Shown here: positions 8,757 through 16,517 of the stretch, in pieces
Layout: each line of letters starts with the position of its first letter
Position numbering within the stretch: position 1 is the stretch's first letter
Translations under genes and position numbers: made by a program
The notes under the pieces: generated by a model
The model's input: the letters and a program-made list of their open reading frames with translations, nothing else
The model's database searches: none
What the model was told of the DNA's origin: nothing
Assembly: GCF_014650675.1 (NCBI RefSeq)
Contig: NZ_BMVK01000012.1
Span: 62,001-126,000, forward strand
Direction of reading: 5' to 3'
DNA: 64,000 nt
Source of the DNA: Streptomyces anulatus
Lineage (GTDB): Bacteria; Actinomycetota; Actinomycetes; Streptomycetales; Streptomycetaceae

Positions 8757-9497
8757 TCAGGCGTGCCGTGCCAGCCAGTCGGTGTAGCGGGTGGGGGCGA
8801 TGCGGGCGTCGCCCTTCGGGGTGAGGACGTCGCCGTTGACCGCGGCGAACATTCCGGCGGTGTCGTCGGTGGTCACCGAGCGGCTGTCGCCCTTGGCGCG
8901 GAGCGTGATGAGCCCCAGTTCGTCCAGCGGGTAGGCGTCGGGCCCGGCGAGGTCGACGGTGCCCCGGAGCGGTGCGCCGGCCGCGACCTCGGCGACCGTG
9001 GCGGCGACGTCGGCGGCGGCGACCGGCTGGAGCCGGGTACGCGGGAGGCGGACGGTGTCGTCGTCGGAGGTCCAGGAGAGGACGGCGTCCATGAACTCCA
9101 TGAACTGCGTGGCGCGAACGATGGAGTACGGCACGGGGCCGGCCCGCAGGATCTCCTCCTGGAGCGTCTTGGCCCGATAGTAGTCCAGTTCGGGCACCTG
9201 GTCGACCCCGACGATCGACAGGACGACGAAGTGCCCGACGTCCGCCTTCCGTGCGGCGGCGACGAGGTTGTCCATCGAGGTACGGAAGAACGTCGGCGAG
9301 GCGTCGTCGAACGTCGGCGAGTTGGTCAGGTTGACGACCACGTCCGCACCGGCGAGGGCGGCCTCCAGCCCTTCGCCGGTGATCACGTCCACCCCGGTGG
9401 ACAGGGAGTGGGGTACTGCGCGGTGACCGGCCGCGTCGAGATCCCGCACCACCTGGGATCCGATCAGCCCGGTTCCGCCGATGACGGCAATGTGCAT
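8757..9497 (-). CDS. NAD(P)-binding atypical SDR / NmrA-like oxidoreductase
   Basis: 246 residues. It opens with a Rossmann motif (IAVIGGTGLIGSQVV) and has the NmrA/YbjT-like layout: ADVVVNLTNSP, then VLSIVGVD, then YYRAKTLQEEIL in place of the classical YxxxK. This is typical of quinone-reductase-like or regulatory SDRs. Divergent from an Rrf2 regulator (9641) with two operator-like repeats in the gap; this reductase/Rrf2 pairing recurs in actinobacteria. It is therefore probably an oxidative- or electrophile-stress reductase under Rrf2 control. Substrate unknown. Confidence 0.8.
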   Translation of the reverse strand: MHIAVIGGTGLIGSQVVRDLDAAGHRAVPHSLSTGVDVITGEGLEAALAGADVVVNLTNSPTFDDASPTFFRTSMDNLVAAARKADVGHFVVLSIVGVDQVPELDYYRAKTLQEEILRAGPVPYSIVRATQFMEFMDAVLSWTSDDDTVRLPRTRLQPVAAADVAATVAEVAAGAPLRGTVDLAGPDAYPLDELGLITLRAKGDSRSVTTDDTAGMFAAVNGDVLTPKGDARIAPTRYTDWLARHA

Positions 9498-9565
9498 GGC
9501 CCTGCCCTTCCTCGATCACGCGTCCCGTCCGGCTCCGGGGGCGTCGCCGCACCCCGCACCAAACG

Positions 9566-9609
9566 CGGACATCTTCTATCCGAGATGCTACTCGGACATC
9601 TCCTATCCG
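9566..9609. promoter_or_regulatory. Tandem Rrf2 operator
   Basis: A 17-bp unit, CGGACATCTTCTATCCG (9566-9582), is repeated at 9593-9609 with one change (27-bp period, close to 2.5 helical turns). Each unit is itself a dyad, CGGAYA-N5-TATCCG, of the type bound by Rrf2 regulators. It lies between the divergent oxidoreductase and Rrf2 genes and should control both. Confidence 0.7.
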
Positions 9610-9640
9610 GGTACACGGCGCCGTGGAATAGAGTGAAGAA

Positions 9641-10123
9641 GTGAAAATGTCTGGTGGCGTCGAGTGGGCACTGCACTGCTGCGTCGTGCTGACCTCGACG
9701 GAAGAACCCGCGCCGGCCGCGCGCCTGGCGGAGCTGCACGACGTCTCGCCCAGCTATCTCGCCAAGCAGTTGCAGGCCCTGTCGCGAGCCGGACTCGTCC
9801 AGTCGGTCCAGGGCAAGTCGGGCGGCTACGTCCTCACCCGCCCGCCGGCGCTCATCACCGTGCTCGACGTCGTCGAGGCGGTCGACGGCCCCGGGCCCGC
9901 CTTCGTCTGCACCGAGATCCGGCAGCGCGGCCCGATGGCCACTCCGCCGGAGGCCTGCACCACCCCCTGCGCGATCAACCGCGCCATGGGCCGGGCCGAG
10001 GCCGCCTGGCGCGACGCCCTCCGCTCGGTCACCGTCGCCGACCTCGCCACCGATGTCACCTCCGACTACGGACCCGGCGCGCTGGGCAGGATCAGCTCCT
10101 GGTTGAACCCGGCCGACACCTAG
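9641..10123 (+). CDS. Rrf2-family regulator with cysteine cluster
   Basis: 160 residues. The Rrf2 winged helix is clear (GVEWALHCC..., SPSYLAKQLQALSRAGLVQSV, then the GKSGGYVLTRPP wing). The C-terminal half has three cysteines in the sensor region (FVCTEIRQ..., EACTTPCAIN), the usual place for an Fe-S cluster or redox thiols in IscR/NsrR relatives. GTG 9641 is taken as start; ATG 9647 is possible. The tandem operator upstream suggests autoregulation together with control of the divergent reductase. Confidence 0.85.
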   Translation: MKMSGGVEWALHCCVVLTSTEEPAPAARLAELHDVSPSYLAKQLQALSRAGLVQSVQGKSGGYVLTRPPALITVLDVVEAVDGPGPAFVCTEIRQRGPMATPPEACTTPCAINRAMGRAEAAWRDALRSVTVADLATDVTSDYGPGALGRISSWLNPADT

Positions 10124-10274
10124 GGCGTGGTGCGGAAGTCCCGCCTGCCCGGCGACGCCTGTCACGCACGCCCGCCGCCGACACCGACCGGATCGGGCGC
10201 GCCGCACCGCACCCACACCCGATGCGCCCTCATATGCTTCGCCTTCTGTCAGTTCGCCCGCTTCAGGAGGTCCT

Positions 10275-10487
10275 GTGCCGGCCCGCGCCATGTACTGCCA
10301 CACGTGCGATTCCGACGAGCAGCACCGCTCCCTCACCGCCGACGAGAAGACCTGGCTCCGCGGCAGGACGGGCCGCCGGAGCGTCGACGAGTTCTTCATG
10401 TGCAAGGCGCCCGACTGCCGCAATGTGCGCAGCGGTTTCAACAAGCACCCGTTCGACCCCGTGATCCGCGTCCCTCTGCCGGACTGA
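10275..10487 (+). CDS. Small zinc-ribbon-like protein
   Basis: 70 residues from GTG 10275, four bases after CAGGAGG. Two Cys pairs, CHTC near the N-terminus and CKAPDC near residue 43, could bind one zinc. The rest is charged and shows no membrane segment. Its family is not recognised. Its independent ribosome site and short convergent gap to the SRPBCC gene support a real gene. Confidence 0.6.
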   Translation: MPARAMYCHTCDSDEQHRSLTADEKTWLRGRTGRRSVDEFFMCKAPDCRNVRSGFNKHPFDPVIRVPLPD

Positions 10488-10494
10488 CGTCGGC

Positions 10495-10941
10495 TCAGGA
10501 CGCTTCCACGGCTTCCTTAATACGCTGCCCGAACTCCGGTGCGTCCTTGCGCGCCGCGCCGCCGGCGAAGCCGACCAGCAGCTTGCCGACCCCATGGCCC
10601 TCCAGGACGTTGAAGAGCCTCACGTGGGTACCGCCGCCCGGCGCGCGTTCGAGGTCGTAGCCGCCCTCGGTCGCGGTGATGAGGTTCTTGGACTGCTCGC
10701 GCCAGCGGATGCGCGTCGGCTCCACCAGCTCGCTGATCTCGAAGTCGCGCCGGGACGTCATGCCCGCGTCCTTGACCGTGCTGTGGAAGACGGTGCCGAC
10801 CCGGGTCGGGCCGTTCGGCTCCTTCTCGATGCGCTGCACCCGGGGGCTGAACTCGGGGTCGTGCTCCCCGTCCGCGAGGTAGGCGAAGACCTCCTCGATG
10901 GGCCGGTCGATGTCGACCGTCGCTTCGAACTGTGTGCCCAT
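10495..10941 (-). CDS. SRPBCC (START-like) family protein
   Basis: 148 residues with the SRPBCC/polyketide-cyclase pattern: an N-terminal strand and the helix DIDRPIEEVFAYLAD, then strands ending in TRIRWREQSKN and a long C-terminal helix (GFAGGAARKDAPEFGQRIKEAVEA). These small cavity proteins bind hydrophobic ligands; the substrate cannot be inferred. Seven bases separate its stop from the convergent zinc-ribbon gene. Its start faces the yhf operon across about 180 bp, but the recognisable promoter elements there point towards yhfZ. Confidence 0.75.
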   Translation of the reverse strand: MGTQFEATVDIDRPIEEVFAYLADGEHDPEFSPRVQRIEKEPNGPTRVGTVFHSTVKDAGMTSRRDFEISELVEPTRIRWREQSKNLITATEGGYDLERAPGGGTHVRLFNVLEGHGVGKLLVGFAGGAARKDAPEFGQRIKEAVEAS

Positions 10942-11084
10942 GGCTCTCTCCGGTCCGTCGGGACGCGCCGGCCGGAGCGTCCGCCGGCGCGTCGATCGCG
11001 GGCGATGGCGCGGAATCCGCTGTCCGTCATCAGTTTCGGCCGAGGTCCCCGGGAGCGCACCCCGAGGGGCCGACGGCGCGACCC

Positions 11085-11120
11085 TTGTCAGTATCCAGAA
11101 TCCTGTTTACTGTTTGATCC
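11085..11120 (+). promoter_or_regulatory. yhfZ promoter with embedded YhfZ-type operator, leaderless start
   Basis: A -35 TTGTCA (11085-11090) and -10 TACTGT (11108-11113) are separated by exactly 17 bp. Transcription would begin at about 11120-11121, on the GTG start of yhfZ, and no ribosome-binding site precedes it, so the mRNA is probably leaderless. The near-palindrome CAGAATCCTG (11096-11105) sits inside the spacer. The same element recurs at 12121 upstream of yhfY at the same distance from a -10-like hexamer. Confidence 0.65.
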
Positions 11121-12059
11121 GTGAACGACCTCGACGACCGCTTCCTCACACGCAACGGCCTCGCCGCCCGGCAGCTGGCCGTCCTGCTCCTGCATCACGA
11201 GCCGGACACCCGCCTGCCCCGTGTGCGCGACTTCGCCGAGGAGCTGGGCTGCGGGAACGGAACCGTCCAGGCCGCCCTCCAGTTGCTGGAGGACGCCGGG
11301 GCGATCTCCACGACCGCGCGCGGCCACCTGGGGACCTTCCTGGTCCGCTCGGACCGCACCGTCCTGTGGCGGCTGTCCGGGCTGGGGACCCTGCTCGCGG
11401 CCATGCCGCTCCCCTACTCCCGCAGGTACGAGGGGCTGGCGACCGGCCTGCGCAGCGCCTTCGAGGAGGCGGGCGCACCGTTCGCGATCACGTTCATGCG
11501 GGGCGCCGGAGCCCGCACCGCCGCCCTGCTGGAGGGCAAGGTCGACCTGGTGGTGCTGTCGCGCTTCGCCGCCGACCAGCTGATCGCCGAGCATCCGGTG
11601 GAACTGGTGGCCGATCTCGGCCCCGCCACCTACGTCGGCGCGCACGGCATGCTCGTACGGCACGGGGTCGACCTGGCTTCGCCGGGGCTCCGGGTGGCGA
11701 TCGACCACGCCTCGGAGGATCTGCGGATGCTCGTGGAACGGGTGTTCGCCGGCCGGGAGGACATCGTGTGGCGGGAGGCCTCCTACATGCAGCTGCACGA
11801 CCTGTTCGCACGGAACGAGGTGGACGCGACCGTCTGGAACCTCGACGAGGCGCAGGACCGGCTCGGGCTCGGCGTCGACGTAGTGCCGCTCGGCGACGAG
11901 GTGACCCGGGAACTGGCGCTGCGCAACTCCACCGCCGCCGTGATCGGCCGGGCCGAGGGGGCGAAGGCGCTCGCAGCCGTCCGCGAGTCGCTCGACCTCT
12001 CGACGGTGACGCGACTGCAGAGTGAGGTGCTGCGGGGGGAGCGCGTCCCCTCGTACTGA
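11121..12059 (+). CDS. yhfZ: YhfZ-like transcriptional regulator of the yhf operon
   Basis: 312 residues from GTG 11121. An N-terminal winged helix of GntR type (LPRVRDFAEELGCGNGTVQAAL, LLEDAGAI) is followed by a periplasmic-binding-protein-like domain (about 85-300; PYSRRYEGLATGL, KVDLVVLSRFAADQL, NEVDATVWNLDEA). This is the architecture of E. coli YhfZ (about 300 residues). Here it leads the operon and is followed, 97 bp on, by yhfY with a second promoter. Candidate operators at both promoters suggest it regulates itself and the seven genes downstream. The bound effector is unknown; the C-terminal domain implies a small anionic or zwitterionic ligand. Confidence 0.8.
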   Translation: MNDLDDRFLTRNGLAARQLAVLLLHHEPDTRLPRVRDFAEELGCGNGTVQAALQLLEDAGAISTTARGHLGTFLVRSDRTVLWRLSGLGTLLAAMPLPYSRRYEGLATGLRSAFEEAGAPFAITFMRGAGARTAALLEGKVDLVVLSRFAADQLIAEHPVELVADLGPATYVGAHGMLVRHGVDLASPGLRVAIDHASEDLRMLVERVFAGREDIVWREASYMQLHDLFARNEVDATVWNLDEAQDRLGLGVDVVPLGDEVTRELALRNSTAAVIGRAEGAKALAAVRESLDLSTVTRLQSEVLRGERVPSY

Positions 12060-12106
12060 CCCCCCGCCGGACCGGCTGCCGGGACGCGGATGTCCCCGAA
12101 CGCCGT

Positions 12107-12150
12107 ACAAGCTGAAAATACAGAATCCTGGTTATTGTTGATTGAGGAGG
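12107..12150 (+). promoter_or_regulatory. Second yhf promoter with repeated operator
   Basis: CAGAATCCTG (12121-12130) is repeated exactly from the yhfZ promoter, followed two bases later by a -10-like TATTGT (12133-12138). The -35 side (around 12110-12116) is poor, unlike the first promoter, which suggests activator dependence. GGAGG (12146-12150) serves the yhfY ATG at 12157. Confidence 0.55.
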
Positions 12151-12156
12151 ACCATC

Positions 12157-12543
12157 ATGGACGACCAGCTCGCGCTGCGGATCCAGCTGTTCCGTGAAGG
12201 CGGTCAGGTCAAACCGGAGGTGGTCGACTTCGTCGCCGCCGAACTCACCGCCCTGGAAGCCGAGGGGCACCTCGTCACCGAGGCGACTGCCTCCATGCTG
12301 ACCAGCCATCTCATGATGGCGATCGGCCGGCTGCTGAACGGCGAGCCGATCGAGCAGTTCCTCACCGACGACCAGGTCGCCGCCGAACTGGCGGACCATC
12401 CGGAAGCGGTCGCCCGCGCCCGCGCGGTCGCCGCACGGGCCGAGCGGGAGCTGGGGGCAGCGCTCCCCGCGTCCGAGATCAACTTCCTCGGCATGCACCT
12501 GGCCGTACTGACCCGGCAGTCCCCGCCCGCCCCCGCGTCCTGA
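12157..12543 (+). CDS. yhfY: YhfY-like stand-alone PTS-regulation domain (PRD) protein
   Basis: 128 residues with the helical PRD fold. PRDs are phosphorylated on conserved His residues by HPr and EIIB in multidomain antiterminators and activators. Two such His are visible, in LTSHLMMAIGR and near the C-terminus in INFLGMHLAVL. There is no RNA- or DNA-binding domain, as in E. coli YhfY (about 120). It may link yhf activity to PTS phosphorylation state; that is inference. ATG 12157 follows GGAGG; the frame five codons upstream was rejected. Next to it are yhfZ (97 bp before) and yhfU (104 bp after). Confidence 0.75.
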   Translation: MDDQLALRIQLFREGGQVKPEVVDFVAAELTALEAEGHLVTEATASMLTSHLMMAIGRLLNGEPIEQFLTDDQVAAELADHPEAVARARAVAARAERELGAALPASEINFLGMHLAVLTRQSPPAPAS

Positions 12544-12565
12544 CCGGTCGGCGCGCCCTACCTCT

Positions 12566-12601
12566 CGTACGCCCCTCGCCGTACGCCTCCCCCCGTACGC
12601 C
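12566..12601 (+). repeat. Three CGTACGCC iterons with 14-bp period
   Basis: CGTACGCC occurs at 12566, 12580 and 12594, exactly 14 bp apart, in the 104-bp gap between yhfY and yhfU. The flanking bases are also C/T-rich repeats (CCCTC-like). Confidence 0.6.
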
Positions 12602-12647
12602 CCTCTCTCCTCACGCCCCGCAGGAACACGTAGAAAGCAGAACAGCC

Positions 12648-13004
12648 ATGACGAAGATCCTCACCGGTGGAGTCGGCAAGGTCGAGGTCACCCAGGCCAT
12701 CGGCGGGCTCGGCATCGACTCCCTCGACGTCGTCCCCTCCAGCGACATGGACGCCGCGATGAAGCTGCGGGTCGGCCAGGCCGACTACTACCTGGGCACC
12801 TGCCACACCGGCGCGGGCGCTTCGCTGGGCGTGCTCGTGGGTCTCCTGGGCAGCGCCTCCTGCCACACATTCGGCCGGAGCGTCCCCACCGAGGAGGCCG
12901 TCACCGCCCTGCTCGCCGAGGGCAAGAAGGCCTTCGGCTTCTCGATGGACCAGATCGACGTCATCGCCCCGCTGATGGCCCGTGCCATCGCGGCCCGCGG
13001 CTGA
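12648..13004 (+). CDS. yhfU: YhfU-like DUF2620 protein
   Basis: 118 residues, Gly-rich, matching the DUF2620 family known from E. coli YhfU (about 117). Visible landmarks are MTKILTGGVGKVEVTQ at the N-terminus and two Cys-His motifs (GTCHTGAG and SASCHTFGR), plus an acidic SSDMDAAMKLRVGQADYY segment. There is no signal peptide and no clear membrane helix except a short GVLVGLLG stretch. The family always sits beside yhfT, so a role as a soluble or peripheral partner of that transporter is plausible. The ribosome site is weak (GAAAG). Confidence 0.75.
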   Translation: MTKILTGGVGKVEVTQAIGGLGIDSLDVVPSSDMDAAMKLRVGQADYYLGTCHTGAGASLGVLVGLLGSASCHTFGRSVPTEEAVTALLAEGKKAFGFSMDQIDVIAPLMARAIAARG

Positions 13005-13047
13005 TCGCAGCCTCCTTCTCATCGTCCCGGGCACCAAGGAGTGACTC

Positions 13048-14382
13048 GTGAGCACCACCCTCGCCGCCGGCGCGGAACTCGACTTCTCGCTGGCCCAGCA
13101 ACTGACCGTGATAGCCCTCTGCGCGCTCACGGCGTTCATCGCGCACATGGCGCTGGCCATCTTCAACGACGGTGTGCGTCCCTTCCTGCTGGACTTCATC
13201 CAGGGGCGCACCACCCGCAGCGCGACGACGGCCGTCTCCTTCGGGCTCTCCGCCGGGTTCATCTTCGGGCTCGGCGCGCCGATGGCCCTGTCCACCGGTG
13301 TGCTGAACCCGTGGCTGCTCTTCCTGCCCACGGACATCCTCGGGATGCTGTCACCGAAGAAGTGGCTCGCCCCGGTCCTCGGCGGCGCGTGGGGCGCGGT
13401 GGTCGTCTTCGGCCTGAACGGCGCCAACAACATCGCCCATGACCTCCCGGTCGACTTCCTGACCGCGATGCAGCAGATGTCGACGCCGATCCTGTTCCTG
13501 TTCACGCTCTTCCCCGTGCTCGCCATCACCAAGCAGTTCGGCCGCAAGTGGGGCGGCATCGCGGGCGTCCTCGAACTGGCCCTGGTCGTCATGACGATGA
13601 AGCTGTGGCCCACCATGTTCGCCGGGGCGCTGGCCATGGCGGTGGGCGTGCTGATGCTCATCGGCCTCGCCGTGTCCAAGGACCTGCGGCAGCGCCGGGC
13701 CGACCGGGCGGCGGGCGTCGTGGAGGAGGTGGGCGGGGACGACCCGATGGCGTCCCTCTTCAGCGCCAGCGCGACCCGGCTGCGGAAGTACCTGCCCCTG
13801 TTCATGCTGCTGGGCGCGGGCGTGTGCGTGCTCGCCCAGATGCATGTGTTCGGCGGCGGCGAAGCCACCAGCTTCCTGATCGCGAAGGGGCAGTACGCGG
13901 AGGCGGCGCAGGTCGACTTCTACCGTGTATTCGGCTTCATCCCGCTGATCGCCACGACCGCGCTGGCCTCCGGCGCGTACGGCATCGCCGGCTTCACCCT
14001 GGTGTACCCGATCGGGTACCTCATGCCGAACCCCTTCCTGGCCGCCGTCGTCGGTGCGCTCGTGTTCGCCGTCGAGGTGCTGGCGCTCTCCTGGATCGGC
14101 AAGGTGCTCGGCAAGCTGCCGAGCGTCCGGGACTCCTCGGAGCACCTGCGCAGCGCCATCGGGGACACCCTCCAGCTCGCGATCCTGTTCGGTTCCCTGA
14201 TGGCCGCCAACGCCATGGGCGGCGGGCTCGGCATCCTCGTCGTCGGCGGGCTCTACCTGCTGAACGAGGCGATGGGCCGGCCCGTCGTCAGGATGGCCGC
14301 GGCACCGGCGGCCGTGATCGTCGGCGGCATCGTCCTCAACATCCTGTACTGGCTCGACCTGTTCACCCCGATCAAGGGCTGA
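13048..14382 (+). CDS. yhfT: YhfT-like multispanning membrane transporter
   Basis: 444 residues from GTG 13048, seven bases after AAGGAG. About ten to twelve hydrophobic helices alternate with short loops (for example LTVIALCALTAFIAHMALA, VLALSWIGKVLG, ILVVGGLYLLNEAMG); a charged cytoplasmic loop lies near 210-240 (SKDLRQRRADRAAG). Length and character match the YhfT family (E. coli about 434), which I know only as predicted transporters. It should supply the substrate of the downstream php-yhfS-yhfX-yhfW enzymes, or export a product. The two genes before it and four after share its strand with short gaps. Confidence 0.8.
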   Translation: MSTTLAAGAELDFSLAQQLTVIALCALTAFIAHMALAIFNDGVRPFLLDFIQGRTTRSATTAVSFGLSAGFIFGLGAPMALSTGVLNPWLLFLPTDILGMLSPKKWLAPVLGGAWGAVVVFGLNGANNIAHDLPVDFLTAMQQMSTPILFLFTLFPVLAITKQFGRKWGGIAGVLELALVVMTMKLWPTMFAGALAMAVGVLMLIGLAVSKDLRQRRADRAAGVVEEVGGDDPMASLFSASATRLRKYLPLFMLLGAGVCVLAQMHVFGGGEATSFLIAKGQYAEAAQVDFYRVFGFIPLIATTALASGAYGIAGFTLVYPIGYLMPNPFLAAVVGALVFAVEVLALSWIGKVLGKLPSVRDSSEHLRSAIGDTLQLAILFGSLMAANAMGGGLGILVVGGLYLLNEAMGRPVVRMAAAPAAVIVGGIVLNILYWLDLFTPIKG

Positions 14383-14429
14383 GACCCGAACGGGTCCGGC
14401 CGGGCCGTACACGGAGAAGGAACCCCACG

Positions 14430-15386
14430 ATGAACCACCCCGCACCGCACACCCTGCGCACCGTCACCGGAGAGCTCCGGGCCGCGTCGGTACGCGGCCC
14501 CGCCCTCGCCCACGAGCATCTCGTCCTCGATCTGGACCACGTGGGCGACGGCGCGGCGGTCCTCGACCCGGAACGCCACGCGGCGGCCGTGACAGCGGAA
14601 CTCACCGCACTGCGCGAGCGGTTCGGGCTGTCCCTCGTCGTCGAGCTGACCTGCCGGGGCATGGGGCGCGACGTCCGGGCCCTGGCCCGGGCGGCCCGGG
14701 AGACCGGCGTCGCCGTCATCGCCGCGACCGGCTGGTACTACGAACCCTTCCACACCCCTGAGGTCGATGCCCTCGACGTGGAACAGCTCACGGAGGTCCT
14801 CGTCCGGGAGATCGAGGACGGCATCGACGGGAGCGGCATCCGGCCCGGTGTCCTCGGCGAGCTCGGCAGCCACGGCGACGTCCCCACCTCGGCCGAGGCC
14901 AAGGTACTGCGGGCCGGTGCGCGCGCGGCGCTGGCCACCGGTCTCTCCCTCGCCACCCATGCCCAGCTCGGCCGGGGCGGTCCCGCCCAGCTGGACCTGC
15001 TCACCGGCGAGGGGCTGCCCGCCCACCGGGTGAGCATCGGCCACCAGGATCTCCTCGACGACCCGGGGGTCCACCGGGAGCTGGCGGCGAGCGGGGCGTA
15101 CGTCGCGTTCGACACCGTGGGCAAGCCCTCCTACCAGAGCGACGACACCCGGCTGAGGCTGCTGCTCGCCCTGGTCGAGGCGGGCCACGCGGACCGGGCC
15201 CTGCTCAGCTGCGACGTCTCCCGTCACGGCTATCTGCGAAGTGAGGGCGGCCAGGGGTACGGGCACCTGTTCGCGGCCTTTCTGCCCCGGCTGCGGGCGG
15301 CCGGGGCCGACGACGACCTGATCGACCTGCTGACCCGCCGCAATCCGCTGCGCTTCCTGACCGGCGCGAACGTGGAGGAGAACTGA
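14430..15386 (+). CDS. php: Php / phosphotriesterase-homology protein (amidohydrolase superfamily)
   Basis: 318 residues forming a TIM-barrel amidohydrolase. The binuclear metal ligands are readable: HxH as His28/His30 (AHEH), a bridging Glu144 (LGELG) where true phosphotriesterases have a carbamylated Lys, His177 (ATHAQ), His205 (SIGHQD) and Asp262 (CDVSRH). The Glu bridge is the known signature of E. coli Php rather than PTE or PLL lactonases. The substrate of Php enzymes is not established; a lactone, ester or amide cleavage within the yhf pathway is likely. The ATG at 14430 has GAGAAGG upstream. One base separates its stop from yhfS, indicating coupled translation. Confidence 0.9.
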   Translation: MNHPAPHTLRTVTGELRAASVRGPALAHEHLVLDLDHVGDGAAVLDPERHAAAVTAELTALRERFGLSLVVELTCRGMGRDVRALARAARETGVAVIAATGWYYEPFHTPEVDALDVEQLTEVLVREIEDGIDGSGIRPGVLGELGSHGDVPTSAEAKVLRAGARAALATGLSLATHAQLGRGGPAQLDLLTGEGLPAHRVSIGHQDLLDDPGVHRELAASGAYVAFDTVGKPSYQSDDTRLRLLLALVEAGHADRALLSCDVSRHGYLRSEGGQGYGHLFAAFLPRLRAAGADDDLIDLLTRRNPLRFLTGANVEEN

Positions 15387-15387
15387 C

Positions 15388-16515
15388 ATGCGCCTCGCAC
15401 CCCCGCCCTCGCTTCCCCCGACCTTCCCGCTGCCGACGGTGCCCCTGGAGGACGCCGTGGCCCGGCAGTTCCGGCTGCTGGAGGCCACCGCCGCGCACTT
15501 CGAGGGGGAGCAGCTGTTCGCCGCCGACGCGGGAGTCGTTCCCGGCCTCGGCCGGCCCCGGACCACCGCCCGCGTCGAGGCGGTCCTCGCCGACTTCTTC
15601 GGCGCCGAGGACGCCGCCCTCGTACAGGGCGCGGGCACCGGGGCGATCCGGGCCGCGCTCAACGCCGTCGTACGGGCCGGCGACGATCTGCTCATCCACC
15701 GGGCCCCGGTCTACCGCACCACCGAGGTCACGCTCAGAGGCATCGGCGTACGCACCACGGAGGCGGACTTCAACGACCGTGCGGCACTCGACGCCGCGCT
15801 GGCGTCCGGGCGGTTCCGGTGGGCGTACGTCCAGCACACCCGGCAGCGGCTCGCCGACTCCTACGATCCGGCCGAGGTCATCGCCGCCTGCCGGGCGGCC
15901 GGGGTCCGCACGATCGTGGACGACAACTACGCCGTCATGCGCACCCCCGCCGCCGGGGTCGAACTGGGCGCCGACGCCTCCTGCTTCTCGCTCTTCAAAC
16001 TCCATGGGCCCGAGGGCGTCGGACTGGTCGTCGGTGCGCGCGACCTGGTCGGGGGCGTCCGCCGCGACAACTACTCCGGCGGCGGGCAGGTCCAGGGCCA
16101 CCAGGCGCTGGACGCCCTGCGCGCCCTCACCCACGTACCGGTCCTGTGGGCCGTGCAGTCCCGGGTGGGGGCGGAGGTCGCCGACCGGCTCGCGGCCGGT
16201 GAGGTGGACGGGGTCGCCGAGGTGCGCATCGCCAACGCGCAGGACCGCTGTCTGCTGGTCGGCCTGGACCGGCCGGTCGCCGCGGAACTGCCGTCCGTCG
16301 CCGCACGGTTCGGCGCGGCGCCGTACCCCGTCGGCTCCAACTCGCGCTACGAGATCGCGCCGCTCTTCTACCGGATGTCCAGCTCCGCGCTGGACGACGC
16401 CCCGGAGCTGGCCGACTGGACCGTGCGCATCAACCCCATGCGGGCGGGCGCGGACCTCGTCATCGACATCCTGCGCCGTTCGCTCGCCGCCCTGGACGAC
16501 CCGAAGGACCACTGA
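15388..16515 (+). CDS. yhfS: YhfS-like PLP-dependent fold-type I enzyme
   Basis: 375 residues, related to Cys/Met-metabolism, class V and SelA-like PLP enzymes. The PLP lysine is Lys204 (FSLFKLHGPEG), the ring-binding Asp is in TIVDDNYAVM (178/179), and the phosphate cup is near GAGTGAIRAAL. Family length matches E. coli YhfS (about 361). The reaction is unknown: lyase, transaminase or transferase on an amino acid are all possible. It lies one base after php and two before yhfX. The presence of a second, unrelated PLP enzyme (YhfX) next door implies an amino-acid-like intermediate handled at two steps. Confidence 0.85.
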   Translation: MRLAPPPSLPPTFPLPTVPLEDAVARQFRLLEATAAHFEGEQLFAADAGVVPGLGRPRTTARVEAVLADFFGAEDAALVQGAGTGAIRAALNAVVRAGDDLLIHRAPVYRTTEVTLRGIGVRTTEADFNDRAALDAALASGRFRWAYVQHTRQRLADSYDPAEVIAACRAAGVRTIVDDNYAVMRTPAAGVELGADASCFSLFKLHGPEGVGLVVGARDLVGGVRRDNYSGGGQVQGHQALDALRALTHVPVLWAVQSRVGAEVADRLAAGEVDGVAEVRIANAQDRCLLVGLDRPVAAELPSVAARFGAAPYPVGSNSRYEIAPLFYRMSSSALDDAPELADWTVRINPMRAGADLVIDILRRSLAALDDPKDH

Positions 16516-16517
16516 CC

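Noticed and set aside
14430..15386. Calling this gene a phosphotriesterase or quorum-quenching lactonase
   Set aside because: The bridging residue is Glu, not Lys, and the operon context matches Php.
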